From Streptomyces sp. SolWspMP-5a-2 (GTDB lineage: Bacteria; Actinomycetota; Actinomycetes; Streptomycetales; Streptomycetaceae), in assembly GCF_900091845.1 (NCBI RefSeq), contig NZ_FMCI01000266.1, positions 1 to 57,866 of the forward strand: DNA of 57,866 bases, in the 5' to 3' direction. A program made the translations under genes and the position numbers. This document shows, piece after piece, positions 47,021-55,172 of the stretch. How positions within the stretch are numbered: the stretch's first letter is position 1; every line of letters starts with the position of its first letter. The notes under the pieces are model-generated. The model was not told where the DNA came from. It saw only the letters and a program-made list of their open reading frames with translations, and ran no database searches.

Positions 47021-48073
47021 ATGAGAACCCCTCGCCTGCGCGTGCTCGCCACGGCCGCCGCGCTCCTGCTCGGACTGACGGCCTGCGGCGGCCAGTCCGA
47101 CGACACCGGCAGCAAGTCCACCGCGAGCGCCGGCAGTTCCGCCGGGGCCGACCAGTTCCCGGTGACGATCAAGCACGCGCTCGGCACCACCGTCATCCCC
47201 GCCAAGCCCCAGCGCGTGGCCACGGTCAACTGGGCCAATGACGAGGTCCCGCTGGCCCTCGGGGTCGTCCCGGTCGGCATGGCCAAGGCCAACTTCGGTG
47301 ACGACGACGACAACGGTGTGCTGCCGTGGGTCGAGGACCGGCTGAAGGAGCTGGGCGCGAAGACGCCGGTGCTCTTCGACGAGACCGACGGCATCGACTT
47401 CGAGGCCGTGGCCGACACCCGGCCCGACGTCATCCTCGCCGCCTACTCCGGGCTGACCAAGCAGGACTACACGACGCTCAGCGAGATCGCGCCCGTGGTG
47501 GCGTACCCGGACGCCGCGTGGGCGACGCCGTGGCGCGACATCATCCGCACCAACAGCAAGGCCATCGGCCTCTCCGCCGAGGGCGACAAGCTGATCGGCA
47601 AGCTGGAGGGCGAGATCTCCACGACCGTCGCCAAGTACCCCCAGCTCAAGGGGAAGACGGCGATGTTCATGACGCACGTCTCCTCCAAGGACGTCAGCCA
47701 GGTCGGCTACTACACGACCCACGACACCCGCACCCAGTTCTTCACCGACCTCGGCATGAAGATCCCGGCCAGCGTCTCGGAGCCGTCGAAGTCGACGGAG
47801 AAGTTCGTCCTCACCAAGAGCGCCGAGCGCATCGACGACTTCGACGACGTCGACATCATCACCGGCTACGGCGACGACAAGGGCGAGCTGCTCAAGGCGC
47901 TCAAGAGCGACCCGCTCACCTCGAAGCTCTCCGCGGTGAAGCAGGGGTCGATCTACCTGCTGCCCGGCAGCACCCCGCTGGCCACCGCCGCCAACCCGAC
48001 GCCGCTGTCGATCCCGTACGTGCTCGACGACTACGTGGCAGCGCTCGCCAAGGCCGCGGACAAGGTCACGTGA
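47021..48073 (+). CDS. Iron-siderophore ABC transporter substrate-binding lipoprotein (FecB/CdtB type)
   Basis: A 350-residue lipoprotein that captures ferric siderophores at the membrane surface. Lipobox LLGLTAC with Cys22 after a short hydrophobic signal; mature part has ALGTTVIPAKPQRVATVNW and VADTRPDVILAAYSGLTKQ, typical of class III binding proteins. Start at ATG 47021. Overlaps the first permease gene by 4 bp (GTGA), beginning a fully coupled four-gene operon behind an iron box. Confidence 0.93.
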   Translation: MRTPRLRVLATAAALLLGLTACGGQSDDTGSKSTASAGSSAGADQFPVTIKHALGTTVIPAKPQRVATVNWANDEVPLALGVVPVGMAKANFGDDDDNGVLPWVEDRLKELGAKTPVLFDETDGIDFEAVADTRPDVILAAYSGLTKQDYTTLSEIAPVVAYPDAAWATPWRDIIRTNSKAIGLSAEGDKLIGKLEGEISTTVAKYPQLKGKTAMFMTHVSSKDVSQVGYYTTHDTRTQFFTDLGMKIPASVSEPSKSTEKFVLTKSAERIDDFDDVDIITGYGDDKGELLKALKSDPLTSKLSAVKQGSIYLLPGSTPLATAANPTPLSIPYVLDDYVAALAKAADKVT

Positions 48074-49116
48074 CGCTCACCGACACCCCCTCGCGCACGC
48101 CGGACGCCGTCATCGTGCGGCGCCCGGCGCGCGTGCGCGTCGGCTGGCTCCTCGTGGTGCTGGCCGTGCTGCTGCTCGTGGCGACCGCGTCCCTGGCGTT
48201 CGGCTCCCGGGACGTCGCCTGGTCCGACGTCTGGTCGGCGCTCGGCGGCGCGGACGGCTCTCTGGAGGAGGCCGCCGTCACCAAGCGGGTGCCGCGCACC
48301 CTGCTCGCGGTGACCGTGGGCGCCGCGCTCGGTCTCGCGGGCGCGGTCATGCAGGGCGTGACCCGCAATCCGCTGGCCGACCCCGGCATCCTCGGCGTCA
48401 ACATGGGCGCCTCGCTCGCCGTGGTCACCGCGGTCGCCTACCTCGGGCTCGCCTCTGCGTCCGGCTACATCTGGGTGGCCATGCTGGGCGCCGCGCTGAC
48501 CGCCGGATTCGTCTACAGCGTCGGCTCGCTCGGCCGCGGCGGCGCGACGCCGCTGAAGCTCGCCCTCTCCGGCGCCGCCACCTCCGCCGCGATCGCCTCC
48601 CTGGTGAGCGCCGTCGTCCTGCCCCGCAACGACATCTCCGACACCTTCCGGCTCTGGCAGATCGGCGGGGTCGGCGGCGCCTCCTACCGGCAGCTCGGCA
48701 CGGTCCTGCCGTTCCTCGCCGTGGGCGCCGTGATCTGCCTGGCCTCCGGCCGCGCGCTCAACTCGCTGGCCCTGGGCGACGAACTGGCCGCCGGGCTCGG
48801 TGAGCGGGTGGCGCTGGTCCGGGGGGCCGCGGCGCTCGGCGCGGTCGTGCTGTGCGGCGCGTCGACCGCCGTCGCCGGTCCGATCGGCTTCGTCGGGCTG
48901 GTCGTCCCGCACGCCTGCCGCCTGCTGGTCGGCGTCGACCACCGCTGGCTGCTGCCGTTCTCCGCGCTGACCGGGGCCACGCTGCTGACCGCCGCCGACG
49001 TCGTCGGCCGGGTCGTGGCCCGCCCCTCGGAGATCGCCGTGGGCATCGTGACCGCGCTGATCGGCGCCCCCTTCTTCATCCACATCGTCCGCCGACAGAA
49101 GGTCAGATCGCTGTGA
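48070..49116 (+). CDS. FecCD-family siderophore permease (first)
   Basis: A 348-residue integral membrane subunit with about 9-10 hydrophobic segments. VPRTLLAVTVGAALGLAGAV, MQGVTRNPLADPGILGVN and AGPIGFVGLVVPHACRLLVG are hallmarks of the BtuC/FecCD family. GTG start overlaps the lipoprotein stop by 4 bp. Forms the translocation pore with the second permease. Confidence 0.93.
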   Translation: MTLTDTPSRTPDAVIVRRPARVRVGWLLVVLAVLLLVATASLAFGSRDVAWSDVWSALGGADGSLEEAAVTKRVPRTLLAVTVGAALGLAGAVMQGVTRNPLADPGILGVNMGASLAVVTAVAYLGLASASGYIWVAMLGAALTAGFVYSVGSLGRGGATPLKLALSGAATSAAIASLVSAVVLPRNDISDTFRLWQIGGVGGASYRQLGTVLPFLAVGAVICLASGRALNSLALGDELAAGLGERVALVRGAAALGAVVLCGASTAVAGPIGFVGLVVPHACRLLVGVDHRWLLPFSALTGATLLTAADVVGRVVARPSEIAVGIVTALIGAPFFIHIVRRQKVRSL

Positions 49117-50165
49117 GCGCCCCCGCCGTCACCGGCCCCTCCGTCCAGCGGGCGGTCACCCGCGGGAGGGTCCGCCGCGGCCACCGGCGGCGCCTGATCG
49201 TGCTGACCCTGGCGGTGCTCGTCGTCGCCGCGTTCGCCACCACGCTGATGGCCGGGCACACCTACTACCCGGCCCGTGACGTGCTGCGGGTGATGACGGG
49301 CGAGCAGGTGCCGGGCGCGTCCTTCACCGTCGGCACGCTGCGGCTGCCGCGCGCGGTCCTCGCGCTGGCCGCCGGGTTCAGCTTCGGCGTCGCGGGCGTC
49401 ACCTTCCAGACGATGCTGCGCAACCCGCTGGCCAGCCCCGACATCATCGGCATCAGCTCCGGGGCGAGCGCGGCGGCGGCCCTCGCCATCGTGACGCTCT
49501 CGCTCGGCGAGACCGAGGTGGCCGCGCTGGCCATCGCCGCCGCCCTAGGGGTGGCGCTGCTGGTGTACACCCTGGCCTTCCGGGACGGGGTGGCGGGCAC
49601 CCGGCTGATCCTGATCGGCATCGGCATCTCCGCCCTGCTGGACAGCGTCACCTCCTACGTCCTGTCGCAGGCGGGCGAGTGGGACCTCCAGGAGGCGATG
49701 CGCTGGCTGACCGGCAGCCTCAACGGCGCGACCTGGCGGGAGACCGTGCCCGTCGTCTGCGCGGTGGTGGTGCTCGGCCCGGTGCTGCTGGCCCGCGCCC
49801 GGGACCTGACCGCGCTCCAGCTCGGCGACGACACCGCCTCCGCGCTCGGGGTGCGGGTCGAGCGCACCCGGATCACGGTGATCGTGGCGGCCGTCGGACT
49901 GATCGCGTTCGCGACGGCGGCGGCCGGTCCGATCGCCTTCGTCGCCTTCCTCTCCGGGCCGATCGCCGCCCGGCTGGTCGGCACCGGCGTCTCCCTGCTG
50001 GTCCCGGCGGGTCTGGTCGGCGCCCTGCTGGTCCTGGTCGCCGACTTCACCGGCCAGTACGCCTTCGACACCCGCTACCCGGTGGGCGTCGTCACCGGCG
50101 TCCTCGGCGCCCCCTACCTCGTCTACCTGATCGTCCGCAGCAACCGGGCCGGAGGCTCACTGTGA
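49113..50165 (+). CDS. FecCD-family siderophore permease (second)
   Basis: A 350-residue partner permease. RLPRAVLALAAGFSFGVAGV, FQTMLRNPLASPDIIGISSG and the AAGPIAFVAFLSGPIAARLV region match the family; SGPIA replaces the usual VVPH in the coupling-helix region, a common variation in the second subunit. GTG 49113 overlaps the preceding stop by 4 bp and its stop overlaps the ATPase start by 4 bp. Confidence 0.93.
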   Translation: MSAPAVTGPSVQRAVTRGRVRRGHRRRLIVLTLAVLVVAAFATTLMAGHTYYPARDVLRVMTGEQVPGASFTVGTLRLPRAVLALAAGFSFGVAGVTFQTMLRNPLASPDIIGISSGASAAAALAIVTLSLGETEVAALAIAAALGVALLVYTLAFRDGVAGTRLILIGIGISALLDSVTSYVLSQAGEWDLQEAMRWLTGSLNGATWRETVPVVCAVVVLGPVLLARARDLTALQLGDDTASALGVRVERTRITVIVAAVGLIAFATAAAGPIAFVAFLSGPIAARLVGTGVSLLVPAGLVGALLVLVADFTGQYAFDTRYPVGVVTGVLGAPYLVYLIVRSNRAGGSL

Positions 50166-50983
50166 CCGCGTCGCACACCCTCGCCACCGAGGACCTCACC
50201 CTCGGCTACGGCGACCGTGCCGTCATCGAGGGCCTGGACCTGACCCTCGCGGCCGGGGAGATCACCGTCATCGTCGGGGCCAACGCCTGTGGGAAGTCCA
50301 CCCTGTTGCGGTCGATGTCCCGGCTGCTGGCGCCGCGTTCGGGCCGGGTCGTGCTCGACGGCCGGGAGGTGCACCGGCTGCCCGCCAAGGAACTCGCCCG
50401 CACGCTGGGCCTGTTGCCGCAGTCGCCGGTCACCCCGGAGGGCATCACCGTCCTCGATCTGGTCGGCCGCGGCCGCCATCCGCACCAACGCGCCTTCTCC
50501 CGCTGGTCGGAGCGGGACGACGCGGCGGTGGCCGCGGCACTGGAGGCGACCCGGACGACCGACCTGATGGACCGCTCGGTCGACGAACTCTCCGGCGGCC
50601 AGCGCCAGCGGGTGTGGATCGCGATGGCCCTCGCCCAGCGGACCGATCTGCTGCTGCTGGACGAGCCGACGACGTTCCTCGACATCAGCCACCAGATCGA
50701 GGTCCTCGACCTCCTCACCGACCTGAACCGCGACCGCGGCACGACGATCGTGATGGTCCTGCACGATCTGAACCTGGCCGCGCGCTACGCCGACCGCCTG
50801 GTGGCCCTCGCGGACGGCCGCCTGCACGCGTCCGGCACCCCGGCGCAGGTGATGACGGAGGAGACCGTGCGGGCCGTGTACGGCATGGAGAGCCGGATCA
50901 TCGAGGACCCGCTGTCCGGCAAGCCGCTGGTGCTGCCGATCGGCAGGCACCACTCGGCGGCCGCCGAACACGCCCCGGTCTGA
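50162..50983 (+). CDS. Siderophore ABC transporter ATP-binding protein (FecE type)
   Basis: A 273-residue ATPase powering ferric siderophore import. Walker A GANACGKST at about 39-47, ABC signature LSGGQRQRVW, Walker B LLLLDEPTTFLD, and H-loop MVLHDLNLA. GTG 50162 overlaps the permease stop by 4 bp. Last gene of the operon; it ends 19 bp from a convergent TauE/SafE gene. Confidence 0.95.
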   Translation: MTASHTLATEDLTLGYGDRAVIEGLDLTLAAGEITVIVGANACGKSTLLRSMSRLLAPRSGRVVLDGREVHRLPAKELARTLGLLPQSPVTPEGITVLDLVGRGRHPHQRAFSRWSERDDAAVAAALEATRTTDLMDRSVDELSGGQRQRVWIAMALAQRTDLLLLDEPTTFLDISHQIEVLDLLTDLNRDRGTTIVMVLHDLNLAARYADRLVALADGRLHASGTPAQVMTEETVRAVYGMESRIIEDPLSGKPLVLPIGRHHSAAAEHAPV

Positions 50984-50994
50984 CCGGAGTCGGG

Positions 50995-51018
50995 CCCCGG
51001 GTTCACGCCGTCCCGGGG
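50995..51018. terminator. Hairpin between convergent genes
   Basis: CCCCGGG (50995-51001) and CCCGGGG (51012-51018) around a 10-nt loop, spanning the small gap and the end of the TauE/SafE gene. Confidence 0.4.
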
Positions 51019-51794
51019 ACGAGCATCGCGGCGATCGCGGCGGCGAGCAGCGTCGCGTAGGCCCAGGCGTGGACCCGGTCGCCGATCCGCGGCGGACGGC
51101 GGCGCAGCACGGCGATCACCGGCAGCGCGCCGAGCAGCAGCGCCCCGGCGGCGCGCGGGTCCACCGTCCCGGCCAGGGACCCCCCGGCGGGTCCGGCGCT
51201 GCCGAGCAGCGAGACGGCGGCGGCGGGCAGCGCCAGGGCGAGGGTGAGGGGGTTGGCGAGGGCGGTCGCCGTCCGCATGGTGTGCCCCGCGCGCCGCATC
51301 GCGGGGACCGTCATGACGCTGCCGCCGACGCCGAGGAAGGCGGCGACCGCGCCGATCGGCGCCCTGAGCACGGCCGGGAGCCCGGTGCCCGCCTCGTCGT
51401 CCGCTCGCGCGTGGGGGCGCAGGAAGCCGGGGCGCAGCAGCAGGTCGGCGAGGGTGAGGGCGACGTAGGCGACGAACGCCCAGCGGACCGGTCCGGCCGG
51501 GGCGTACCGGGCGGCGAGCGCGCCGAGCGCCCCGCCCGCGGCCAGCAGCGCGATCAGGGTGCGGCTGCCGCGCAGGGCGGCGAGCACGGGGCGCGGGGTG
51601 ACGGCGGTGGCGAACCCGGCGTTCACCACCATCACCGCCGCCGAGGTGGCCGTCGCCACCCGCAGGGCGTCCGGGCCGAGGGCGCGGTCGGTCCACAGCA
51701 CGACGGGGACGGCGACGAAGCCGCCGCCGAAGCCGAAGACGACCGTGGTGAGGCCGGTGAGAACGCCGATGCCGAGCAGTGCGAGAAGATCCAC
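51003..51794 (-). CDS. TauE/SafE family membrane transporter (sulfite/anion exporter type)
   Basis: A 263-residue membrane protein with about 8 hydrophobic segments. The N-terminal GIGVLTGLTTVVFGFGGGFV and the second-half repeat LRAPIGAVAAFLGVGGSVMT are the two pseudo-repeats of the family (the G-x-G-G-G pore signatures). Start at ATG 51794. An AraC gene diverges 95 bp away and may regulate it. Cargo unknown; relatives export sulfite, sulfoacetate or other small anions. Confidence 0.9.
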   Translation of the reverse strand: MDLLALLGIGVLTGLTTVVFGFGGGFVAVPVVLWTDRALGPDALRVATATSAAVMVVNAGFATAVTPRPVLAALRGSRTLIALLAAGGALGALAARYAPAGPVRWAFVAYVALTLADLLLRPGFLRPHARADDEAGTGLPAVLRAPIGAVAAFLGVGGSVMTVPAMRRAGHTMRTATALANPLTLALALPAAAVSLLGSAGPAGGSLAGTVDPRAAGALLLGALPVIAVLRRRPPRIGDRVHAWAYATLLAAAIAAMLVPGTA

Positions 51795-51889
51795 GCGGAT
51801 CAGTCCACCAGCCGCCGGGTGCGGCCCGCATGCGAAGGTCGGCGTCGTTCTTTCGCGTCCCGGCCGGGCGGGCCGGTAGGGTCGCCGGG

Positions 51890-52651
51890 GTGAGGAACGT
51901 CGCGCTGGACGGGCTCGACCGTCTGCCCCGGGCGGTGCTGCCGATCGGCACCGACTACCCGCCGGGCCTGCTCCTCGACTGGCACGAGCACCGGCGGGCC
52001 CAGTTCCTGCACGGGGCGACCGGGGTGATGGTCGTCGACACGGCCGAGGGGACGTGGACGGTGCCGCCGCGGCGGGCCGTGCTGATCCCGGCGGCGACCC
52101 GGCACCGGGTGCGGATGCTCGGGGTGAGCACCCTGAGCCTGTACGTCGAGCCGGACGCGGTGCCGTGGTGGCCGGGGGTCTGCACGGTCGTGGACGTGCC
52201 GCCGCTGCTGCGCGAACTGCTGCTCGCGGCGGTCGAGTTCGAGCCGGAGTACGACCTGTCGGGGCGGGACGGGCAGGTGGTGGCGCTGCTGCTGCACGAG
52301 ATCGCGGCGCTCACCCCGCTGCCGTTCCATCTCGGGATGCCCGCCTCCCCCGCGTTCGCCGCGCTGTGCCGGGCGTACCTGGCGGAGCCCGACGTGGCGG
52401 TGACCAACGCGCGCTGGGCGCGGGAGGCGGCCCTGAGCGAGCGGGCGCTGACCCGCCGGTTCAGGGAGCAGACGGGGGAGAGCCCGGCGGGCTGGCGGTC
52501 CCGCGCGCGGCTCCTCGCGGCGCTGCCGCTGCTGCGGTCGGGGACGGTGACCGAGGTGGCCGGGCGGCTCGGCTACGCCTCTCCGGCCGCGTTCACCGCC
52601 GCCTTCACCCGGACCTTCGGGTCGCCGCCCTCCCGGTTCCGCGGGCGGTGA
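51890..52651 (+). CDS. AraC family transcriptional regulator with cupin domain
   Basis: A 253-residue regulator: cupin with LLLDWHEHRRAQFLHGATGV and PRRAVLIPAATRHRVRMLG, then the AraC HTH (WAREAALSERALTRRFREQT and VTEVAGRLGYASPAAFTAAF). GTG 51890 is chosen as the start nearest the conserved cupin; an in-frame start at 51779 would overlap the divergent gene. Its probable target is the TauE/SafE exporter across the 95-bp promoter, an arrangement common in actinomycetes. Confidence 0.88.
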   Translation: MRNVALDGLDRLPRAVLPIGTDYPPGLLLDWHEHRRAQFLHGATGVMVVDTAEGTWTVPPRRAVLIPAATRHRVRMLGVSTLSLYVEPDAVPWWPGVCTVVDVPPLLRELLLAAVEFEPEYDLSGRDGQVVALLLHEIAALTPLPFHLGMPASPAFAALCRAYLAEPDVAVTNARWAREAALSERALTRRFREQTGESPAGWRSRARLLAALPLLRSGTVTEVAGRLGYASPAAFTAAFTRTFGSPPSRFRGR

Positions 52652-52690
52652 GGGTCTCCCGGCCGTCCTCGTCCTGCACACGCACGGCGA

Positions 52691-52731
52691 GGGCCCCGCG
52701 CCGCCCCGGCTCAGCGGGCGGCGCGGGGCCC
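52691..52731. terminator. Strong bidirectional terminator hairpin
   Basis: A perfect 16-bp stem (52691-52706 with 52716-52731, starting GGGCCCCGCG) and a 9-nt loop, between the convergent AraC and GH64 genes. Confidence 0.8.
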
Positions 52732-52763
52732 CTCACGGGTCCCGGCGCGGGGATCCTCGCGGA

Positions 52764-53960
52764 TCAGATCGCGGAGAGGGTGAGGGTGAAGCCGGTCGGG
52801 GCGGTGTCCTGGATGTAGGACGCGAAGTCCGCGACGTCGTCGAAGGCGAAGCCGTACGCCTTGCCGTCCTCGGTCGCCGCGTGGATCGCCTTGGCGTAGT
52901 GGTTGGTCAGCTCGCCCTGGTAGAAGGCGGCCGGGTCGGTGCCGGGCTGCGCGGTGTCGCTGAGCAGCGTCGAGCGGTTGAACCCGGCGCCCAGGACGGC
53001 GGCGACGGGGCCGGTGGTGCCGTCGTTGGGCGCGGCGAGGTTGCCGTCGCAGAACAGGACGTCCCGGGTGGAGGGCTTGGCGAAGGAGACCGAGGCGGGC
53101 CCGTCGAAGGTGAACTGCTCGCCGCGGACCCGGCCGGTGAAGGTGCCCGCGTTGGTGGTGACGGTGAGGTCCTTGCCGGTGTACGTGGACCAGACCTCGT
53201 CGATGTAGGGCGCGAAGTAGTCCTTGGCGAACAGCCCGGCGTCCAGGCCGTGTCCGGGCGCGATGATCCGGGTGTCGTCGACCACCAGCGGGGCGAAGTC
53301 CTCTATCTTGCGGACGGCGTCGAAGGCCGCGGCGCGACCGCCGGAGCGCAGGGTGCCGGTGGTCTGGTCCTTGTCGCCGGTGAGCCGGATGGCGAGCGGC
53401 ACGCTGAACATGTCGACCATGGTGGTGTTGCAGAACATGCCGGCCGCGTTGTGGGTGAACTCGGCGCAGTCGTGCAGCACCCCGTAGTTGGGGTCGGACT
53501 CGACCCATCCGGCCGGGTACTGGAGCGCGGCGGCTCCGGCGCCGTCGGTGACGGCCTTGAGCTTCAGCTTCTCGCCGAGCGCCACGTAGATGCGGCCGGA
53601 CATGTACGGCAGGGACAGCTTGGTCTCGCCGCTCCCGGCGAGCGGGATGGCGTAGTCGGTGAAGCCGTCGGCGCCGTTGTCGGAGACGGCGATGGGGGCG
53701 ACGGTGCCGTCGGGCGTGAGGCGGACCTGCTTGCCGTCCACGTTGCCGACGACGTACAGGTGGACGGAGGCGTTGTCGAACGAGCCGCTGTTGTTGACGA
53801 TGGTCACGGGGAGCGCGTCGGCCGCCGCGCGGGTGGTGCCGCCCTGGTCGGCGAGCGCGTAGGGGGCGATGGCCGCGACGGCGGGGACCGCGACGGCTGC
53901 GCCACCGAGGGCGAACATCATCTTGCGGCGGGTCAGGTTGCGCTGGTGACGGGGCGTCAT
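52764..53960 (-). CDS. Secreted GH64 endo-beta-1,3-glucanase
   Basis: A 398-residue exported enzyme of the laminaripentaose-producing family, cutting beta-1,3-glucan. Tat-like signal RRKMMFALGGAAVAVPAVAA with twin Arg at 11-12. The mature thaumatin-like fold shows GWVESDPNYGVLHDCAEFTH, the region of the catalytic Glu/Asp, and AAGMFCNTTMVDMFSVPLAI. No C-terminal carbohydrate-binding module. ATG 53960 is preferred; the ribosome site is weak (AAGGTG). A 14-bp LacI-type operator upstream shares its core with the GH3/DUF1996 operon sites, so both are probably induced together by laminarin-type glucan. Confidence 0.92.
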   Translation of the reverse strand: MTPRHQRNLTRRKMMFALGGAAVAVPAVAAIAPYALADQGGTTRAAADALPVTIVNNSGSFDNASVHLYVVGNVDGKQVRLTPDGTVAPIAVSDNGADGFTDYAIPLAGSGETKLSLPYMSGRIYVALGEKLKLKAVTDGAGAAALQYPAGWVESDPNYGVLHDCAEFTHNAAGMFCNTTMVDMFSVPLAIRLTGDKDQTTGTLRSGGRAAAFDAVRKIEDFAPLVVDDTRIIAPGHGLDAGLFAKDYFAPYIDEVWSTYTGKDLTVTTNAGTFTGRVRGEQFTFDGPASVSFAKPSTRDVLFCDGNLAAPNDGTTGPVAAVLGAGFNRSTLLSDTAQPGTDPAAFYQGELTNHYAKAIHAATEDGKAYGFAFDDVADFASYIQDTAPTGFTLTLSAI

Positions 53961-54295
53961 GGCGAGAACACACCTTGTCTGTGGGGGGACGTTCAGGTCC
54001 TGCTCCGGGCGGCTCGCTCCGCTCGCACGGGCACCCTGCCTTTTTGAGAGCGCTCTCACGATGACGGTGCGGGCCGCCGCCGGTCCCCGACGATACGCAC
54101 GTTCGTTGCTGCCGCCAACCGGAACGCGAATCTTTCATATGCCGCTGAACTGCGGCCTGTTGGGAAAGCGGCCACAGATGGCGAAGCCTTAAGGCGTGTT
54201 TAATCTTCGCTTAAGCAGGACAGGGCCCGGCGGGACGCTCCCCCGTCTCCGGCCGCCCCCGGCGCGGCCGGAGACGGCTCCCGCGCACCCGGCGG
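53961..54295. other. Regulatory gap upstream of GH64
   Basis: 335-bp stretch containing the LacI-type operator (listed separately), the GH64 promoter, and near 54181-54210 a GCGAAG/CTTCGC hairpin enclosing the palindrome GCCTTAAGGC that may terminate the siderophore-interacting gene. No gene seen. Confidence 0.5.
54045..54058. promoter_or_regulatory. TGAGAGCGCTCTCA palindrome, LacI-type operator (copy 3)
   Basis: Perfect 14-bp palindrome 85 bp upstream of the GH64 start, with the same AGAGCGCTCT core as the sites at 40237 and 45721. Confidence 0.8.
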
Positions 54296-54985
54296 TCACT
54301 CCATGCCGCGCCTGCCCGGTGTCCAGAACGGCTTGGTGAGCACGGACCTGCGGTCCCAGCCCAGCTCCTTCACCAGCGTCTGCCGCACCTTCTGCACCGT
54401 CTTCGCCTCCCCCGCGACGTAGGCGATCCCGCCCGGCGCGGGAGCGAGGGCGCGGACCGCGTCGGGGAGCGTGCCGGCGCCCCTGGTGACCCAGTCGAGC
54501 CGGTCGGCGTGGCGGAGCGGCAGCCGGTCCCCCGGGCCCGCGGTCTCCACGCAGCCGGAGACCCGGGCCCCCTCGGGGAGCGCGGCCAGCATCGCGCCGA
54601 AGGCGACGGACGCGGTCTCCTCGCCCACGAAGACGTGGTGAGCGGCGTCCGGGCGGAGGGTGAACGTCCCCTCGGGCTTGCCCAGGCGGACCTGTTCGCC
54701 GACCTCGGCCCGGGTGCCCCACCTCGCCCCGGGCCCGGCACCCTCGTGGTCCAGGACGCACAACTCGACGGCCCCGATGGGTTCGTAGCGCCAGACCGAG
54801 TACGTGCGGCGGGTGATGCCCGTGCCGACCAGGACCCTGACCTGCTGTCCGGGGCGGACGTCGAGCCCGGCGAGGGCGTCGGCCTCGATCCGCAGCAGGC
54901 GCATCCGGGTCGCGACGGGTTCGGCGGCGGTGACCGTGCCCCGGACCGTCAGCAGGTCGAGGACGGAGTTCAACAGAGCGGGCAA
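54296..54985 (-). CDS. Siderophore-interacting protein (FAD-binding ferric-siderophore reductase)
   Basis: A 229-residue flavoprotein of the ViuB/SIP family that releases iron from imported siderophores by reduction. FAD domain: GQQVRVLVGTGITRRTYSVW, where R-x-Y-[ST] binds flavin; NAD(P)H part: HVFVGEETASVAFGAMLAAL and GGIAYVAGEAKTVQKVRQTL. The start is uncertain: TTG 54985 has AGGAG at good spacing, while an in-frame TTG at 55015 would add ten residues. Likely works with the FecBCDE operon 4 kb away. No iron box was seen directly upstream. Confidence 0.88.
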   Translation of the reverse strand: MPALLNSVLDLLTVRGTVTAAEPVATRMRLLRIEADALAGLDVRPGQQVRVLVGTGITRRTYSVWRYEPIGAVELCVLDHEGAGPGARWGTRAEVGEQVRLGKPEGTFTLRPDAAHHVFVGEETASVAFGAMLAALPEGARVSGCVETAGPGDRLPLRHADRLDWVTRGAGTLPDAVRALAPAPGGIAYVAGEAKTVQKVRQTLVKELGWDRRSVLTKPFWTPGRRGME

Positions 54986-55058
54986 GGAGGGCTCCTGGGC
55001 AGGACGGCAGAGCAACTGCGCTGCAAGCGGCGCCAGTTGACTGTTCGAGGGCGGGACA

Positions 55059-55104
55059 GAACGCGATAGTACGCGATGGGCGGCGAACGCGATACTGCGC
55101 GTTC
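55059..55104. promoter_or_regulatory. Direct and inverted repeats between siderophore-interacting and epoxide hydrolase genes
   Basis: GAACGCGATA begins two copies at 55059 and 55085, 26 bp apart; the second forms an inverted repeat GAACGCG-N6-CGCGTTC (55085-55104). The size and spacing suit paired operators for an unseen dimeric regulator. Confidence 0.55.
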
Positions 55105-55172
55105 AGGCGGGGGCGTCGCGACCGGCGGGCGGGGGCGTCCCGCGGCGGCTACCGGCGGGTAGGCTCGGCCGC

